64,000 bases of DNA. It comes from Rhodococcoides fascians NBRC 12155 = LMG 3623. Lineage in GTDB: Bacteria; Actinomycetota; Actinomycetes; Mycobacteriales; Mycobacteriaceae. Location: NCBI RefSeq assembly GCF_001894785.1, contig NZ_BCWW01000010.1, positions 202,050 to 266,049 on the forward strand, written 5' to 3'. This document shows positions 19,001 to 26,685 of this stretch, piece by piece. Made by a program: the position numbers and the translations under genes. The notes beneath the pieces were generated by a model. It had not been told where the DNA came from. It made no database searches and saw nothing but the letters and a program-made list of their open reading frames with translations. The first letter of the stretch is position 1; every line of letters starts with the position of its first letter.

Positions 19001-19646
19001 ACAGTCGGGCACGACGGACGGGACCGACCACCCGGTGGTCGACCCGTCGATCAAGCGGGCACACCCCGTGGCTCTGGCGATGGCAGCGCATCACGACGAC
19101 GTGGTGGCCGATGTCAGCCCCGCGGAGGTCTCGCAGGCATCGTCCGGCTCCGCCGGTGACAAGGACGAGTCGGTCACCGTGGTCTCAGCGGAGGACGTGG
19201 CTGTCGCGGCAGCGGCGAACGAGGACGCGGACGTCGCGCAGGCAACCGTGGACAGCGCGCAGTCTCACGAGCCGGTGCCGGCTGCAGAATCCGCCGGCGA
19301 CGGCGGTTCCGCAGATACCGGGGCGACGCAGTCCTCCGACGCCACCCCCGCTCAGCCGGAGCCGGTGGTGGCCACTCCACGACGGGGTCGACGGGTGGCG
19401 CGGAAGGCCGCCGCGCCGACCAGTGCTGCGCCGGATGCCGGTGTGCTGATGGTGGTTTCGGCCACGGCAGACGCCGACGATGTTGCCGACGCAGGTTCGG
19501 TCGGCGGTGACACGGTGGCCGATTCAGCACCGCTGACAGCGGCGGCGGAGCAGCCTGTCGAGCAGGTGGACGTGCCGACCGCACAGCCGCGCAGGAGACG
19601 GGCAGCGGCACGTCCGGCAGGCCCGCCGGTGGACATCGATGTGTAG
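16032..19646 (+). CDS. rne: Ribonuclease E/G
   Basis: A 1204-residue endoribonuclease of the actinobacterial RNase E type, the core of mRNA decay and rRNA processing. Residues about 40-90 (RLRVHALAKILGVTSKQLLV) look like an IF2-N-type helical domain. Residues 90-500 are low-complexity, alternating acidic (SDDNSTDDNS repeats) and basic ([20 protein letters not shown]) blocks, likely RNA-binding and scaffold regions. Then comes the S1 domain (GNVYLGRVQNVLPSMEAAFI). The catalytic DNase I-like domain has magnesium ligands Asp822 (VDVNTGKFTGSGG) and Asp866 (IVVDFIDM), spaced as in E. coli. The zinc-link is Cys924-x2-Cys927. A further disordered tail ends the protein. GTG 16032 follows GAGGAG. Confidence 0.95.
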   Translation: MADQSPPEDVQSTNAGNPEDTDAVSSAKSDAVSVQPDTIELPTRLRVHALAKILGVTSKQLLVTLGELGIEARSAQSSLSRDVAESVRDSVNGPTAPAPDASAAESPAPDASTDQQPEPASVEVPAETAPSVEVPAAEATLFTSAPTAEPEAAQPTATTFATPVFLQPAAAEPAAESADAPSEAPARRRRSRKAAPKDEAPSDNNATSDKAADEPATGESPVAENVSTVASDTATQDTAVSGAPVSESGASDASSDESGASSAADGSGDDDDQSQPRRRRRGRRGRGRGRGEQSSDDNSTDDNSTDDNSTDEDSDDTDSETDSSTSASSADGESTGADESDDSDADETSGDDQPSSSGRRSRRSRSRGRGSDRQNATTDATTDGSDKQGEDSDDESESGAQDNFGDSDNGDSDNGDSDGDGSSRRRRRRRRRKTGAEAAAEAAASSEDDPPNTVVHEREPRNKSRAARDEVQGISGSTRLEAKRQRRRDGRDAGRRRPPILTESEFLARRESVDRVMVVREKATPDHPLTTQVAVLEDGVLVEHFVTSSATASMVGNVYLGRVQNVLPSMEAAFIDIGRGRNGVLYAGEVNWDAAGLGGSARKIEQALKPGDQVLVQVSKDPVGHKGARLTTQLSLAGRFLVYVPGGSSTGISRKLPDTERKRLKEILRDIVPPEAGVIIRTAAEGVSEEELARDVTRLQAQWASIEERSANAETGKGVQPQTLYEEPDMLVKVIRDLFNEDFSKLVIEGDKAWTTTSNYVETVAPDMMERLQRYEANGSSVDVFAAHRIDEQLAKALDRKVWLPSGGTLVIDRTEAMTVVDVNTGKFTGSGGNLEETVTRNNIEAAEEVVRQMRLRDIGGMIVVDFIDMVLESNRDLVLRRLTEALGRDRTRHQVSEVTSLGLVQMTRKKLGTGLVEAFSTTCEHCQGRGIIVHPFPIDAKPDSDGGRPSSSRSDSNGSGNGSRRRRGKDAKSDGNDRSDNTERSTPNGQSGTTDGTDHPVVDPSIKRAHPVALAMAAHHDDVVADVSPAEVSQASSGSAGDKDESVTVVSAEDVAVAAAANEDADVAQATVDSAQSHEPVPAAESAGDGGSADTGATQSSDATPAQPEPVVATPRRGRRVARKAAAPTSAAPDAGVLMVVSATADADDVADAGSVGGDTVADSAPLTAAAEQPVEQVDVPTAQPRRRRAAARPAGPPVDIDV
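16917..16961 (+). repeat. Three 15-bp tandem repeats inside rne
   Basis: The unit GACGACAACTCGACC occurs three times without mismatch and encodes the pentapeptide DDNST. It lies in the acidic linker between two arginine-rich blocks and may vary in copy number between strains. Confidence 0.9.
17244..17288 (+). repeat. Second imperfect 15-bp repeat set inside rne
   Basis: Three units of the form GGYGAYTCSGACRRM encode GDSDN, GDSDN and GDSDG. They lie just before an eight-arginine run. Confidence 0.8.
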
Positions 19647-19659
19647 GGGTCGAGGCGGT

Positions 19660-19689
19660 TTGACCCTGGCCGTCTCTCTGCCGTAACCT
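19660..19689 (+). promoter_or_regulatory. SigA-type promoter for rplU-rpmA
   Basis: TTGACC and TAACCT are separated by 18 nt, just after the rne stop. Transcription would start near 19696 and give a leader of about 185 nt before rplU. Confidence 0.5.
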
Positions 19690-19879
19690 TGATAAGTCGC
19701 TCCCGGTGACACTGTCTTGTTGTGCCTAGCGGTCCTGCAAGTGGAAACAGTTCTCGAGTGGTTCGGATGCAGTTCGGTCCGAATCGGCCGAATGGGAGCA
19801 AGCAAACACGTTTTACCAGACCAGTCGCGGTGCCATGCGCAACGCGAGCAAGTTCGAAGAAGCAAGGGGTAGCCCTCCG

Positions 19880-20191
19880 ATGGCAACGTACGCGATCGTC
19901 AAGACCGGCGGAAAGCAGTACAAGGTCGCTGTTGGTGACCTCGTCAAGGTCGAGAAGATCGAGGGAGCGCCCGGCACTGCTGTCTCGCTTGCTCCGGTCC
20001 TCGTCGTAGACGGATCCGACCTGACCACAGATGCAGACAAGCTGGCAAAGATCTCGGTCGCCAGTGAGATCGTCGAGCACACCAAGGGCCCGAAGATCCG
20101 CATCCACAAGTTCAAGAACAAGACCGGATACCACAAGCGTCAGGGACACAGGCAGAAGCTGACTGTCCTCAAGGTCACCGGCATCAAGTAA
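19880..20191 (+). CDS. rplU: 50S ribosomal protein L21
   Basis: L21 (103 residues) binds 23S rRNA in the large subunit. The start [20 protein letters not shown] and the RNA-binding end [16 protein letters not shown] are diagnostic. ATG 19880 is preceded by AAGGGG. It heads the rplU-rpmA operon, 58 bp before rpmA, in the order found throughout actinobacteria (rne, rplU, rpmA, obgE). Confidence 0.97.
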   Translation: MATYAIVKTGGKQYKVAVGDLVKVEKIEGAPGTAVSLAPVLVVDGSDLTTDADKLAKISVASEIVEHTKGPKIRIHKFKNKTGYHKRQGHRQKLTVLKVTGIK

Positions 20192-20249
20192 CCAGGTCTT
20201 ACCGGACCCGAGTTCTTTCAGCTGATTCACCCCGAGGAGGGTATGCAAC

Positions 20250-20513
20250 ATGGCACATAAGAAGGGTGCATCAAGCTCCCGTAACGGTCGCGACTCGAAC
20301 GCACAGCGCCTCGGCGTCAAGCGCTTCGGCGGCCAGACCGTCGGCGCAGGCGAGATCCTGGTCCGCCAGCGCGGCACGCACTTCCACCCCGGCGTCAACG
20401 TCGGCCGTGGCGGCGACGACACCCTGTTCGCACTCGCTCCCGGCGCAGTCGAATTCGGTGCCAAGCGCGGACGCAAGACCGTGAACATCGTTCCGGTCAC
20501 TGTAGAGGCCTAG
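20250..20513 (+). CDS. rpmA: 50S ribosomal protein L27
   Basis: L27 (87 residues) reaches the peptidyl-transferase centre with its N-terminus. The start [20 protein letters not shown] is the mature type and has no cleavable extension of the kind seen in Firmicutes. GAGGAGG lies 10 nt upstream. It is followed by a very strong terminator that separates it from obgE. Confidence 0.97.
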   Translation: MAHKKGASSSRNGRDSNAQRLGVKRFGGQTVGAGEILVRQRGTHFHPGVNVGRGGDDTLFALAPGAVEFGAKRGRKTVNIVPVTVEA

Positions 20514-20596
20514 TCCTTCTGCAGCTCGCGCTCACGATGACCGGCACGGCAGGCAACTGCCCGGGTCGGACGTCCACCGCGCACGTTCACAGCTCC

Positions 20597-20647
20597 CGAT
20601 AGGGGCGGACCAGGGTCACGAGACCGGTCCGCCCCTATCGCTTTTTT
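20597..20647 (+). terminator. Intrinsic terminator after rpmA
   Basis: A perfect 15-bp GC-rich stem (20597-20611 with 20626-20640) and a 14-nt loop are followed by C and six T. It is the only terminator in the window with a classical T-tract. Confidence 0.9.
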
Positions 20648-20684
20648 CACCCCGTTTTTCTTCCAGAAAGGATCGAAGACAGCT

Positions 20685-22136
20685 ATGTCACGATTCATCG
20701 ACCGCGTGGTGCTGCACGTCAGCGCCGGCAAAGGTGGCAACGGCTGCTCTTCGGTTCACCGCGAGAAGTTCAAGCCTCTCGGCGGCCCGGACGGCGGCAA
20801 CGGCGGTCAGGGTGGCGGAGTCATCTTCGTCGTCGACAGCAACGTCCACACATTGCTCGACTTCCACTTCTCCAGTCATGCGAAGGCCGGCAACGGAACT
20901 CAGGGCATGGGCGGAAACCGTGAAGGGGCCAACGGAGAGGACCTGATTCTCAAGGTCCCCGACGGCACCGTCGTGCTCGACAAGAAGGGCAACGTCCTCG
21001 CCGACATGATCGGTGAGGGAACGCGTTTCGACGCCGCTCCCGGCGGGCGCGGCGGGCTCGGCAACGCAGCACTGGCGTCCAAGGCTCGTCGAGCGCCCGG
21101 TTTCGCTCTGCTCGGCGAAGAGGGCATCGAACGCGAACTCGTCCTCGAACTCAAGTCCGTCGCCGACGTCGGCCTCGTCGGATTCCCGTCGGCCGGTAAG
21201 TCCTCGTTGGTTTCGGTTCTTTCCGCAGCGAAGCCGAAGATCGCCGACTACCCGTTCACCACACTGGTGCCCAACCTCGGTGTCGTCTCCAGTGGAGACA
21301 CCACGTTCACCGTCGCCGACGTCCCCGGACTGATCCCCGGCGCGAGTCAGGGCCGCGGTCTCGGACTGGACTTTCTGCGTCACCTCGAGCGATGCGCTGT
21401 GCTCGCACACGTAGTCGATTGCGCGACACTGGATCCGGGCCGTGACCCGATCTCCGACGTCGACGCTCTCGAAGCGGAGCTGGCGGCCTACAAGCCGGCC
21501 CTGTCCGGTGATGCCAGCCTCGGTGATCTCGCCGACCGGCCCCGCATCGTCGTACTGAACAAGGCAGACATTCCCGAGGGTGCCGAGCTCGCCGAAATGG
21601 TCACCGCGGAATTCGAGTCTCGCGGCTGGCCGGTGTTCACCATCTCCGCAGTGACGCGCGCCGGTCTCAAGCCTCTGACGTTCGCGTTGGCGAAGCTCGT
21701 CGAGGATTACCGCACAGCTCACCCGGCACCGGAGCCGCGGCGTCAGGTGCTGCGTCCCGTCGCACGAAACGACGACAGCTTCAAGGTCGTCAAGGATCCG
21801 GACATCCCGGACGGCTTCATCGTGCGCGGTACCCGTCCGGAACGGTGGGTGCGCCAGACGCAGTTCACCAATGACGAGGCTGTCGGCTACCTCGCGGACC
21901 GCCTCGCTCGGCTCGGCGTCGAGGATGCACTGATCAAGGCGGGCGCTCAGCCGGGCGCGTCGGTCACCATCGGCGACGTGTCCTTCGATTGGGAACCGCA
22001 GACCCCGGCCGGTGTCGAGATCACGATGACCGGTCGCGGCACCGATGCTCGACTCGATCAGGTCGAGCGCATCGGTGCCTCCGAGCGCAAGCACGCCCGT
22101 CAGGTTCGCCGCGGGCTCGATACCGAACAGGAGTAG
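20685..22136 (+). CDS. obgE: GTPase Obg/CgtA
   Basis: Obg (483 residues) is a ribosome-associated GTPase involved in 50S assembly and stress control. The glycine-rich Obg domain (residues 1-158; [16 protein letters not shown]) is followed by the G domain with G1 GFPSAGKSS (about 166-174), G2 and G3 [12 protein letters not shown] and [16 protein letters not shown], and G4 VVLNKADIP. The C-terminal OCT domain starts near residue 340 ([18 protein letters not shown]). ATG 20685 follows GAAAGGA. proB starts 5 bp after the stop, so obgE and proB are probably co-transcribed. Confidence 0.97.
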   Translation: MSRFIDRVVLHVSAGKGGNGCSSVHREKFKPLGGPDGGNGGQGGGVIFVVDSNVHTLLDFHFSSHAKAGNGTQGMGGNREGANGEDLILKVPDGTVVLDKKGNVLADMIGEGTRFDAAPGGRGGLGNAALASKARRAPGFALLGEEGIERELVLELKSVADVGLVGFPSAGKSSLVSVLSAAKPKIADYPFTTLVPNLGVVSSGDTTFTVADVPGLIPGASQGRGLGLDFLRHLERCAVLAHVVDCATLDPGRDPISDVDALEAELAAYKPALSGDASLGDLADRPRIVVLNKADIPEGAELAEMVTAEFESRGWPVFTISAVTRAGLKPLTFALAKLVEDYRTAHPAPEPRRQVLRPVARNDDSFKVVKDPDIPDGFIVRGTRPERWVRQTQFTNDEAVGYLADRLARLGVEDALIKAGAQPGASVTIGDVSFDWEPQTPAGVEITMTGRGTDARLDQVERIGASERKHARQVRRGLDTEQE

Positions 22137-22141
22137 ACGAG

Positions 22142-23278
22142 GTGTCGGTGCGTGAATCCGATTCGCCCGCAGAGGCTCTCACCGATACCCGTCGTACGAT
22201 CGCCGACGCCAAGCGCATCGTGGTCAAGATCGGATCCTCGGCGCTCACCAGCCTCGATGCCGGTCTCGATCTGGATCGACTGGACCTGTTGGCCGACGCC
22301 ATCGAGTCGCGGATGCGTAGCGGCACCGACGTGGTCGTCGTCTCGTCGGGCGCGATCGGTGCAGGCATGGCACCACTCGGCCTCACCAGACGCCCACGTG
22401 ACCTCGCAACGAAGCAGGCTGCGGCGAGCGTAGGGCAGCTTGCTCTGGTCAACGCCTGGAGTTCGTCGTTCCACCGGTACGGCCGCACGGTCGGGCAGGT
22501 GTTGCTGACCGCCGAGGACATCGCGCGGCGAACCAATCACCGTAATGCCCAGCGCACCTTGGATCGGCTACGGTCGCTCGGCGCAGTAGCGATCGTCAAC
22601 GAGAACGACACCGTGGCCACCGCCGAGATTCGGTTCGGTGACAACGATCGGTTGGCGGCACTCGTGGCACACCTCGTCGGTGCCGACGCGCTGTTCCTGC
22701 TCTCGGATGTGGACGGGCTCTACGACGGTGACCCGCGTAAGGGTTCGGCCACGTTGATCCCCGAGGTGACCAGCCCGGAGGATCTGGACGGCGTCGTCGC
22801 CGGGTCCGGGGGAGCGCTCGGTACCGGCGGTATGGCCTCCAAACTCTCTGCTGCGCGCCTGGCGGCCGACGCCGGGGTTCCGGTGCTGCTGGCCGCGGCA
22901 TCCGATGCTGCTCACGCTCTGACGACATCCGCAGTGGGCACCGCCTTCGCGGCGCGCCCGACGCGGTTGTCGGCACGAAAGTTCTGGGTGCGGCATGCGG
23001 CCGACGCGGCAGGTGAGCTACACCTCGATGCCGGTGCCGTGCGAGCAGTCGTCGAGCGGCGCAGGTCGTTGTTGTCTGCGGGGATCACGGCCGTGTCCGG
23101 TTCTTTTCACGGCGGAGACGTCGTCTCTCTCGTCGATACCGACGGTGTACTGGTGGCCCGTGGGGTCGTCGCCTACGACTCCGGGGAGTTGTCCGGAATG
23201 CTCGGGCGGTCCACGGGGGAGTTGGCCGCGGAGCTACAGCGTCCGGTGGTTCACGCGGACGATCTCGTCCGCGCCTGA
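22142..23278 (+). CDS. proB: Glutamate 5-kinase
   Basis: ProB (378 residues) phosphorylates glutamate in the first step of proline synthesis. The amino-acid kinase domain shows [45 protein letters not shown] and the [15 protein letters not shown] region. The C-terminal PUA domain begins near residue 285. The open frame runs upstream into obgE, so GTG 22142 ([13 protein letters not shown]) is chosen; GTG 22148 is equally possible. Its partner proA lies 22 kb away at 45563, on the far side of the accessory block. It overlaps the convergent sirtuin gene by 28 bp. Confidence 0.95.
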   Translation: MSVRESDSPAEALTDTRRTIADAKRIVVKIGSSALTSLDAGLDLDRLDLLADAIESRMRSGTDVVVVSSGAIGAGMAPLGLTRRPRDLATKQAAASVGQLALVNAWSSSFHRYGRTVGQVLLTAEDIARRTNHRNAQRTLDRLRSLGAVAIVNENDTVATAEIRFGDNDRLAALVAHLVGADALFLLSDVDGLYDGDPRKGSATLIPEVTSPEDLDGVVAGSGGALGTGGMASKLSAARLAADAGVPVLLAAASDAAHALTTSAVGTAFAARPTRLSARKFWVRHAADAAGELHLDAGAVRAVVERRRSLLSAGITAVSGSFHGGDVVSLVDTDGVLVARGVVAYDSGELSGMLGRSTGELAAELQRPVVHADDLVRA

Positions 23279-24147
23279 TCGGATGCGTCAGCCAGCGCTG
23301 TCGCTGTTTCCGAACAGCCGGTATGCAGTGTGAGAGAGGCGAATTCGTCGCCACGGGTAGAACCCCGATTGACGATGACAACGGGCGTGCCGGTCTTGAA
23401 CGCGTGTCTGACGAATCGCAGGCCCGACATCACGGTCAGCGAGGACCCCAGCACCAGCAGCGCGTCGCTGCGATCGACGAGGTCGAAGGCCTCGGCGACG
23501 CGCGGTTTGGGGACACTCTCGCCGAAATAGACGATGTCGGGTTTGAGTATGCCGGAACAGGATTCGCAATCGACCATCCGAAAATGCGCGGTGGACGAGA
23601 TGATCGCGTCGGCGTCGGGTGCGATCTCGACGCCCTCGGCCGGAGCAACGGATTCGACGAAGCCGGGGTTGGCTCGATCCAAGCGTCTGGCCAACTCGAA
23701 CCTCGACACCAACCGCTCGCAGTTCAGGCAGCGCACGCGGGCGTAGACACCGTGGAGATCGATGACGTTGCGGCTGCCGGCCTTGGTGTGCAGCATATCG
23801 ACGTTCTGGGTGATGATGCCGGTGACGACTCCTGCGCGTTCGAGACGGGTCAGGGCTCGGTGGCCGTCGTTGGGCACTGCCGCGTCCATGTGTCGCCAAC
23901 CCACGTGATTACGCGCCCAGTAGTGCCTTCTGAACTCGGCATCACCGATGAACTGCTGAAAAGTCATCGGATTGCGCGGTGGTGACTTCGGACCCCGATA
24001 GTCCGGAATTCCGGAGTCGGTCGACATGCCGGCACCGGTGAGCACTGCAACAGTTCTTCCGTCCAGCATCGAGAGCAATTGCCGATACGTTTCCGCGGGC
24101 GCGGTCGGAGCATTCACCTCGTCCAGGATAGCGAAGAGTCGTGTCAC
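23251..24147 (-). CDS. Sir2-family NAD-dependent protein deacylase
   Basis: A 298-residue sirtuin. The NAD-binding block reads [18 protein letters not shown]. The catalytic His lies in NVIDLHGVY after [15 protein letters not shown]. Two zinc cysteine pairs, CLNC and CESC, follow. The length and the long insert between the cysteine pairs ([15 protein letters not shown]) resemble the SIRT4-like class II group. GTG 24147 ([12 protein letters not shown]) is preferred; further upstream the frame runs through the terminator hairpin. It lies downstream of ectABC on the same strand but behind a strong terminator, so it probably has its own promoter. Confidence 0.9.
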   Translation of the reverse strand: MTRLFAILDEVNAPTAPAETYRQLLSMLDGRTVAVLTGAGMSTDSGIPDYRGPKSPPRNPMTFQQFIGDAEFRRHYWARNHVGWRHMDAAVPNDGHRALTRLERAGVVTGIITQNVDMLHTKAGSRNVIDLHGVYARVRCLNCERLVSRFELARRLDRANPGFVESVAPAEGVEIAPDADAIISSTAHFRMVDCESCSGILKPDIVYFGESVPKPRVAEAFDLVDRSDALLVLGSSLTVMSGLRFVRHAFKTGTPVVIVNRGSTRGDEFASLTLHTGCSETATALADASDQARTRSSA

Positions 24148-24166
24148 GCATCGACCGACAACGACG

Positions 24167-24209
24167 ACACCGGGCCCGCACCGACGATGCGTCGGTGCGG
24201 GCCCGGTGT
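24167..24209 (-). terminator. Terminator after ectC
   Basis: A perfect 20-bp GC-rich inverted repeat (24167-24186 with 24190-24209) with a 3-nt loop lies 15 bp beyond the ectC stop. There is no T-tract. It separates the ectoine genes from the sirtuin gene, whose start is 20 bp further on. Confidence 0.75.
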
Positions 24210-24223
24210 TGTGACGAAATGCG

Positions 24224-24622
24224 TTACGCAGGTACCTCGACGAGGGGGTACACGCCGTTTTCGTCGTGCGTCTCGTTGCCGACGACCGGCGGGTTGAACA
24301 CACACAGCATGCGCATTGTCGTGCGCGGCTCCACGGTGTGACGCTCGTGCCCGTTGAGCAGGTACATCGACCCCGGTCCGAGCTCGTACGTCTGTCCGGT
24401 CTCGCGATCGGTCAGCGTTCCTTCACCCTCGATGAGCCACACCGCTTCGACGTGGTTCGCGTAGTGGAAGTTGTTCACCGTTCCGGGCTGGATGGTGGTC
24501 TCGTGGAACGAGAAGCCGACCTTGTCACCGCCCAGAATGATTCTCTTGCTGCGCCAGTTGCCGTCCTCGCTCGAGATGTCGCGGTCGGTTCCGGTGATTT
24601 CTTCGGTGGTGCGAACGATCAT
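24224..24622 (-). CDS. ectC: L-ectoine synthase
   Basis: EctC (132 residues) cyclises N-gamma-acetyl-2,4-diaminobutyrate to ectoine. It is a cupin: the metal and substrate region NNFHYANHVEAVWLIEGEG and the later LLNGHERHTVEP hold the conserved residues, and MIVRTTEEITGTDRD is the standard N-terminus. ATG 24622 follows an SD-like GAAGGAGAC. It starts 38 bp after ectB. No ectD hydroxylase gene follows, so the cluster makes ectoine; hydroxyectoine would need an ectD elsewhere. Confidence 0.97.
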   Translation of the reverse strand: MIVRTTEEITGTDRDISSEDGNWRSKRIILGGDKVGFSFHETTIQPGTVNNFHYANHVEAVWLIEGEGTLTDRETGQTYELGPGSMYLLNGHERHTVEPRTTMRMLCVFNPPVVGNETHDENGVYPLVEVPA

Positions 24623-24660
24623 GCGATGTCTCCTTCGATGTCGGTGTGTGCTGGACGCTG

Positions 24661-25938
24661 CTAGGACAGAACTTTCGCCACTGCACTTTCGATGATGTCC
24701 AGGCCGCGGTCGAGCTCGTCGATCGTCGTGGTCAACGGGGGAAGAAGCTTGACGACCTCGTCCTTGGGGCCCGCGGTCTCGACGAGCAGACGCTCGTCGT
24801 AGCACAGCTGAGACACCTTGCCGGCCAACTCCGCGTCGTCGAACACCAGAGCCTGGACCATGCCGCGACCGCGAGTCGAGATGCCGTCGAACTTGGCGCA
24901 CAACTTCATGAACCGATCCTGGATGTGCTCGCCCTTGGCGAGGGTTTCCTTCTCGAACTTGTCGTCGGACCAGTAGTGGTCGATGGCTGCCTTTGCCGTG
25001 ACGAACGACGGGTTGAAGCCGCGGAAGGTGCCGTTGTGCTCACCCGGTGCCCAGACGTCCAGCTCGGGCTTGAACAGTGTCAGCGCCAGCGGCATGCCGT
25101 AGCCGCCGATGGACTTCGACAGGGTGACGATGTCCGGGGTGATGCCGGCTTCCTCGAACGAGAAGAACTGGCCGGTGCGGCCGCAGCCCATCTGCACGTC
25201 GTCGACGATCAGCAGAATTTCGCGTCGCGAGCACAGTTCGGCCAACGCGCGCAACCACTCCGGTCGTGCGACGTTGATTCCGCCCTCGCCCTGAATGGTC
25301 TCTACGATCACCGCGGCCGGTCGGTTGAATCCACTGCCCGAGTCGTCGAGAACGCGCTCGAACCACTGGAAGTCCTCGGTGACGCCGCCGAAGTAGTTGT
25401 CGTACGGCATCGGAGTGGTGTGCACCAATGGAATTCCGGCGCCAGCTCGCTTCATCGAGTTGCCGGTGACCGACAACGCGCCGAGTGTCATGCCGTGGAA
25501 TGCGTTGGTGAAGTTGATGATTGCCTCGCGCCCGGTGACCTTGCGAGCGAGCTTGAGCGCTGCCTCGACGGTGTTGGTGCCCGTCGGACCGGGGAACTGA
25601 ACCTTGTAGTCCAAGCCGCGGGGGTCGAGGATGTTCTTCTTGAACGACTCTAGGAACTCACGCTTGGCGACGGTGGACATGTCGAGTCCGTGCGTGATGC
25701 CATCGCTGGTGATGTAGTCCACCAACGCGCTCTTGATCATGTCGTTGTTGTGGCCGTAATTGAGTGCGCCTGCGCCACCGAAGAAATCGAGGTAGTCGTT
25801 GCCGTTCTCGTCGGTGATGACCGAGTTCTTCGCTGTGGTGAATACGGCGGGCCACTGGCGACTGTAGCTACGCACGCCGGACTCGACGGTCTCGAATACG
25901 TCGGGCTTCTCTGTTGTCACTGTGTTCTTTTCGGTCAT
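24661..25938 (-). CDS. ectB: Diaminobutyrate--2-oxoglutarate aminotransferase
   Basis: EctB (425 residues from ATG 25938) is a class III PLP aminotransferase that makes 2,4-diaminobutyrate from aspartate semialdehyde with glutamate as amino donor. Family blocks include NYGHNNDMIKSALVDYI, TGREAIINFTNAFHGMTLGA, the PLP-pocket LLIVDDVQMGCGRTG and the Schiff-base Lys in TLSKSIGGYG. The ATG has its own ribosome site (GAAAGGAAC). No stop codon separates it from ectA: the same frame is open from 26559 to 24661. A fused EctA-EctB polypeptide is therefore possible as well as independent initiation here. Confidence 0.96.
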   Translation of the reverse strand: MTEKNTVTTEKPDVFETVESGVRSYSRQWPAVFTTAKNSVITDENGNDYLDFFGGAGALNYGHNNDMIKSALVDYITSDGITHGLDMSTVAKREFLESFKKNILDPRGLDYKVQFPGPTGTNTVEAALKLARKVTGREAIINFTNAFHGMTLGALSVTGNSMKRAGAGIPLVHTTPMPYDNYFGGVTEDFQWFERVLDDSGSGFNRPAAVIVETIQGEGGINVARPEWLRALAELCSRREILLIVDDVQMGCGRTGQFFSFEEAGITPDIVTLSKSIGGYGMPLALTLFKPELDVWAPGEHNGTFRGFNPSFVTAKAAIDHYWSDDKFEKETLAKGEHIQDRFMKLCAKFDGISTRGRGMVQALVFDDAELAGKVSQLCYDERLLVETAGPKDEVVKLLPPLTTTIDELDRGLDIIESAVAKVLS

Positions 25939-26487
25939 GTTCTGCTTGTTCCTTTCGTAATTCCGCGATGCGTCCGGGCCTACGGTGTAGAGCTCTTCTG
26001 CTTCGTGGCTATCAGGGAAATCGTTGGGCGCGAACAAATCCGACTTGACGATGTCGGTACCTCGCTTGCGTGCGAGGCTGGTGAAGGTTGCGATGGACGC
26101 TTCGTTGTCCGGGCTGATCGTGGTTTCGAGGTGCGTGATGCCCTGTGGCTCGAGGCGGTCGAGCAGCTCCATGAGCATGCGACCGGCAAGTCCCTTGCCG
26201 CGCTGGTCCGCATCCACGGCGACCTGCCACACGAACAGCGTTCGAGGGGCGTCCTGGCGGATGTATCCGGTGACGAAACCGACTGCGCGGCCGTCGATGT
26301 CGGATACGACGGTGGTGGCCGCGAAATCTCGGCACCACAACACGTACGAGTAGCTGGAGTTCAGATCCAGAACTCGTGAATCTCTTGCGATCTCCCAGAG
26401 CCGGACTCCGTCGGAGATCTGTGGCTTGCGAAACTTCACTGCGTCCGGCGCAGTGAGCGGGGTACCTCTCAGCAATGCAGGCTTCAT
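25939..26487 (-). CDS. ectA: L-2,4-diaminobutyric acid acetyltransferase, frame continues into ectB
   Basis: EctA is a GNAT acetyltransferase that acetylates 2,4-diaminobutyrate on the gamma-amino group. The acetyl-CoA loop is VDADQRGKGLAGRML, and the family blocks DLNSSYSYVLWCRDF and LETTISPDNEASIATF are clear. The coding part given here is 183 codons, a normal EctA length, but it ends without a stop: after YTVGPDASRNYERNKQN the frame passes straight into the EctB start Met. ATG 26487 (MKPALLRGTPL) is preferred; the frame is open up to 26559. TACGGT lies 10 nt upstream of the ATG on the coding strand, so the mRNA may be nearly leaderless. Confidence 0.9.
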
Positions 26488-26685
26488 AGGAAATACGACC
26501 GTAACAAGGAGGCGGGAGCATATCGAGTGCGTCGGAGAATCGACGCCCGAATCGGACATGCTTTGCCTGGTTAACCGCCAATTGTGATGGTGCTCACATA
26601 TTTCGGGATCGGCTGGCGGTACCCATCTGGCGCGTTTTCAAACTCGCATTCCGAGAAGGCCCTGGTTCGGCGTTGCCGCTATGCC

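Noticed and set aside
24224..26487. ectD (ectoine hydroxylase) as part of the cluster
   Set aside because: Only a terminator and the sirtuin gene lie beyond ectC, and no dioxygenase lies upstream of ectA.
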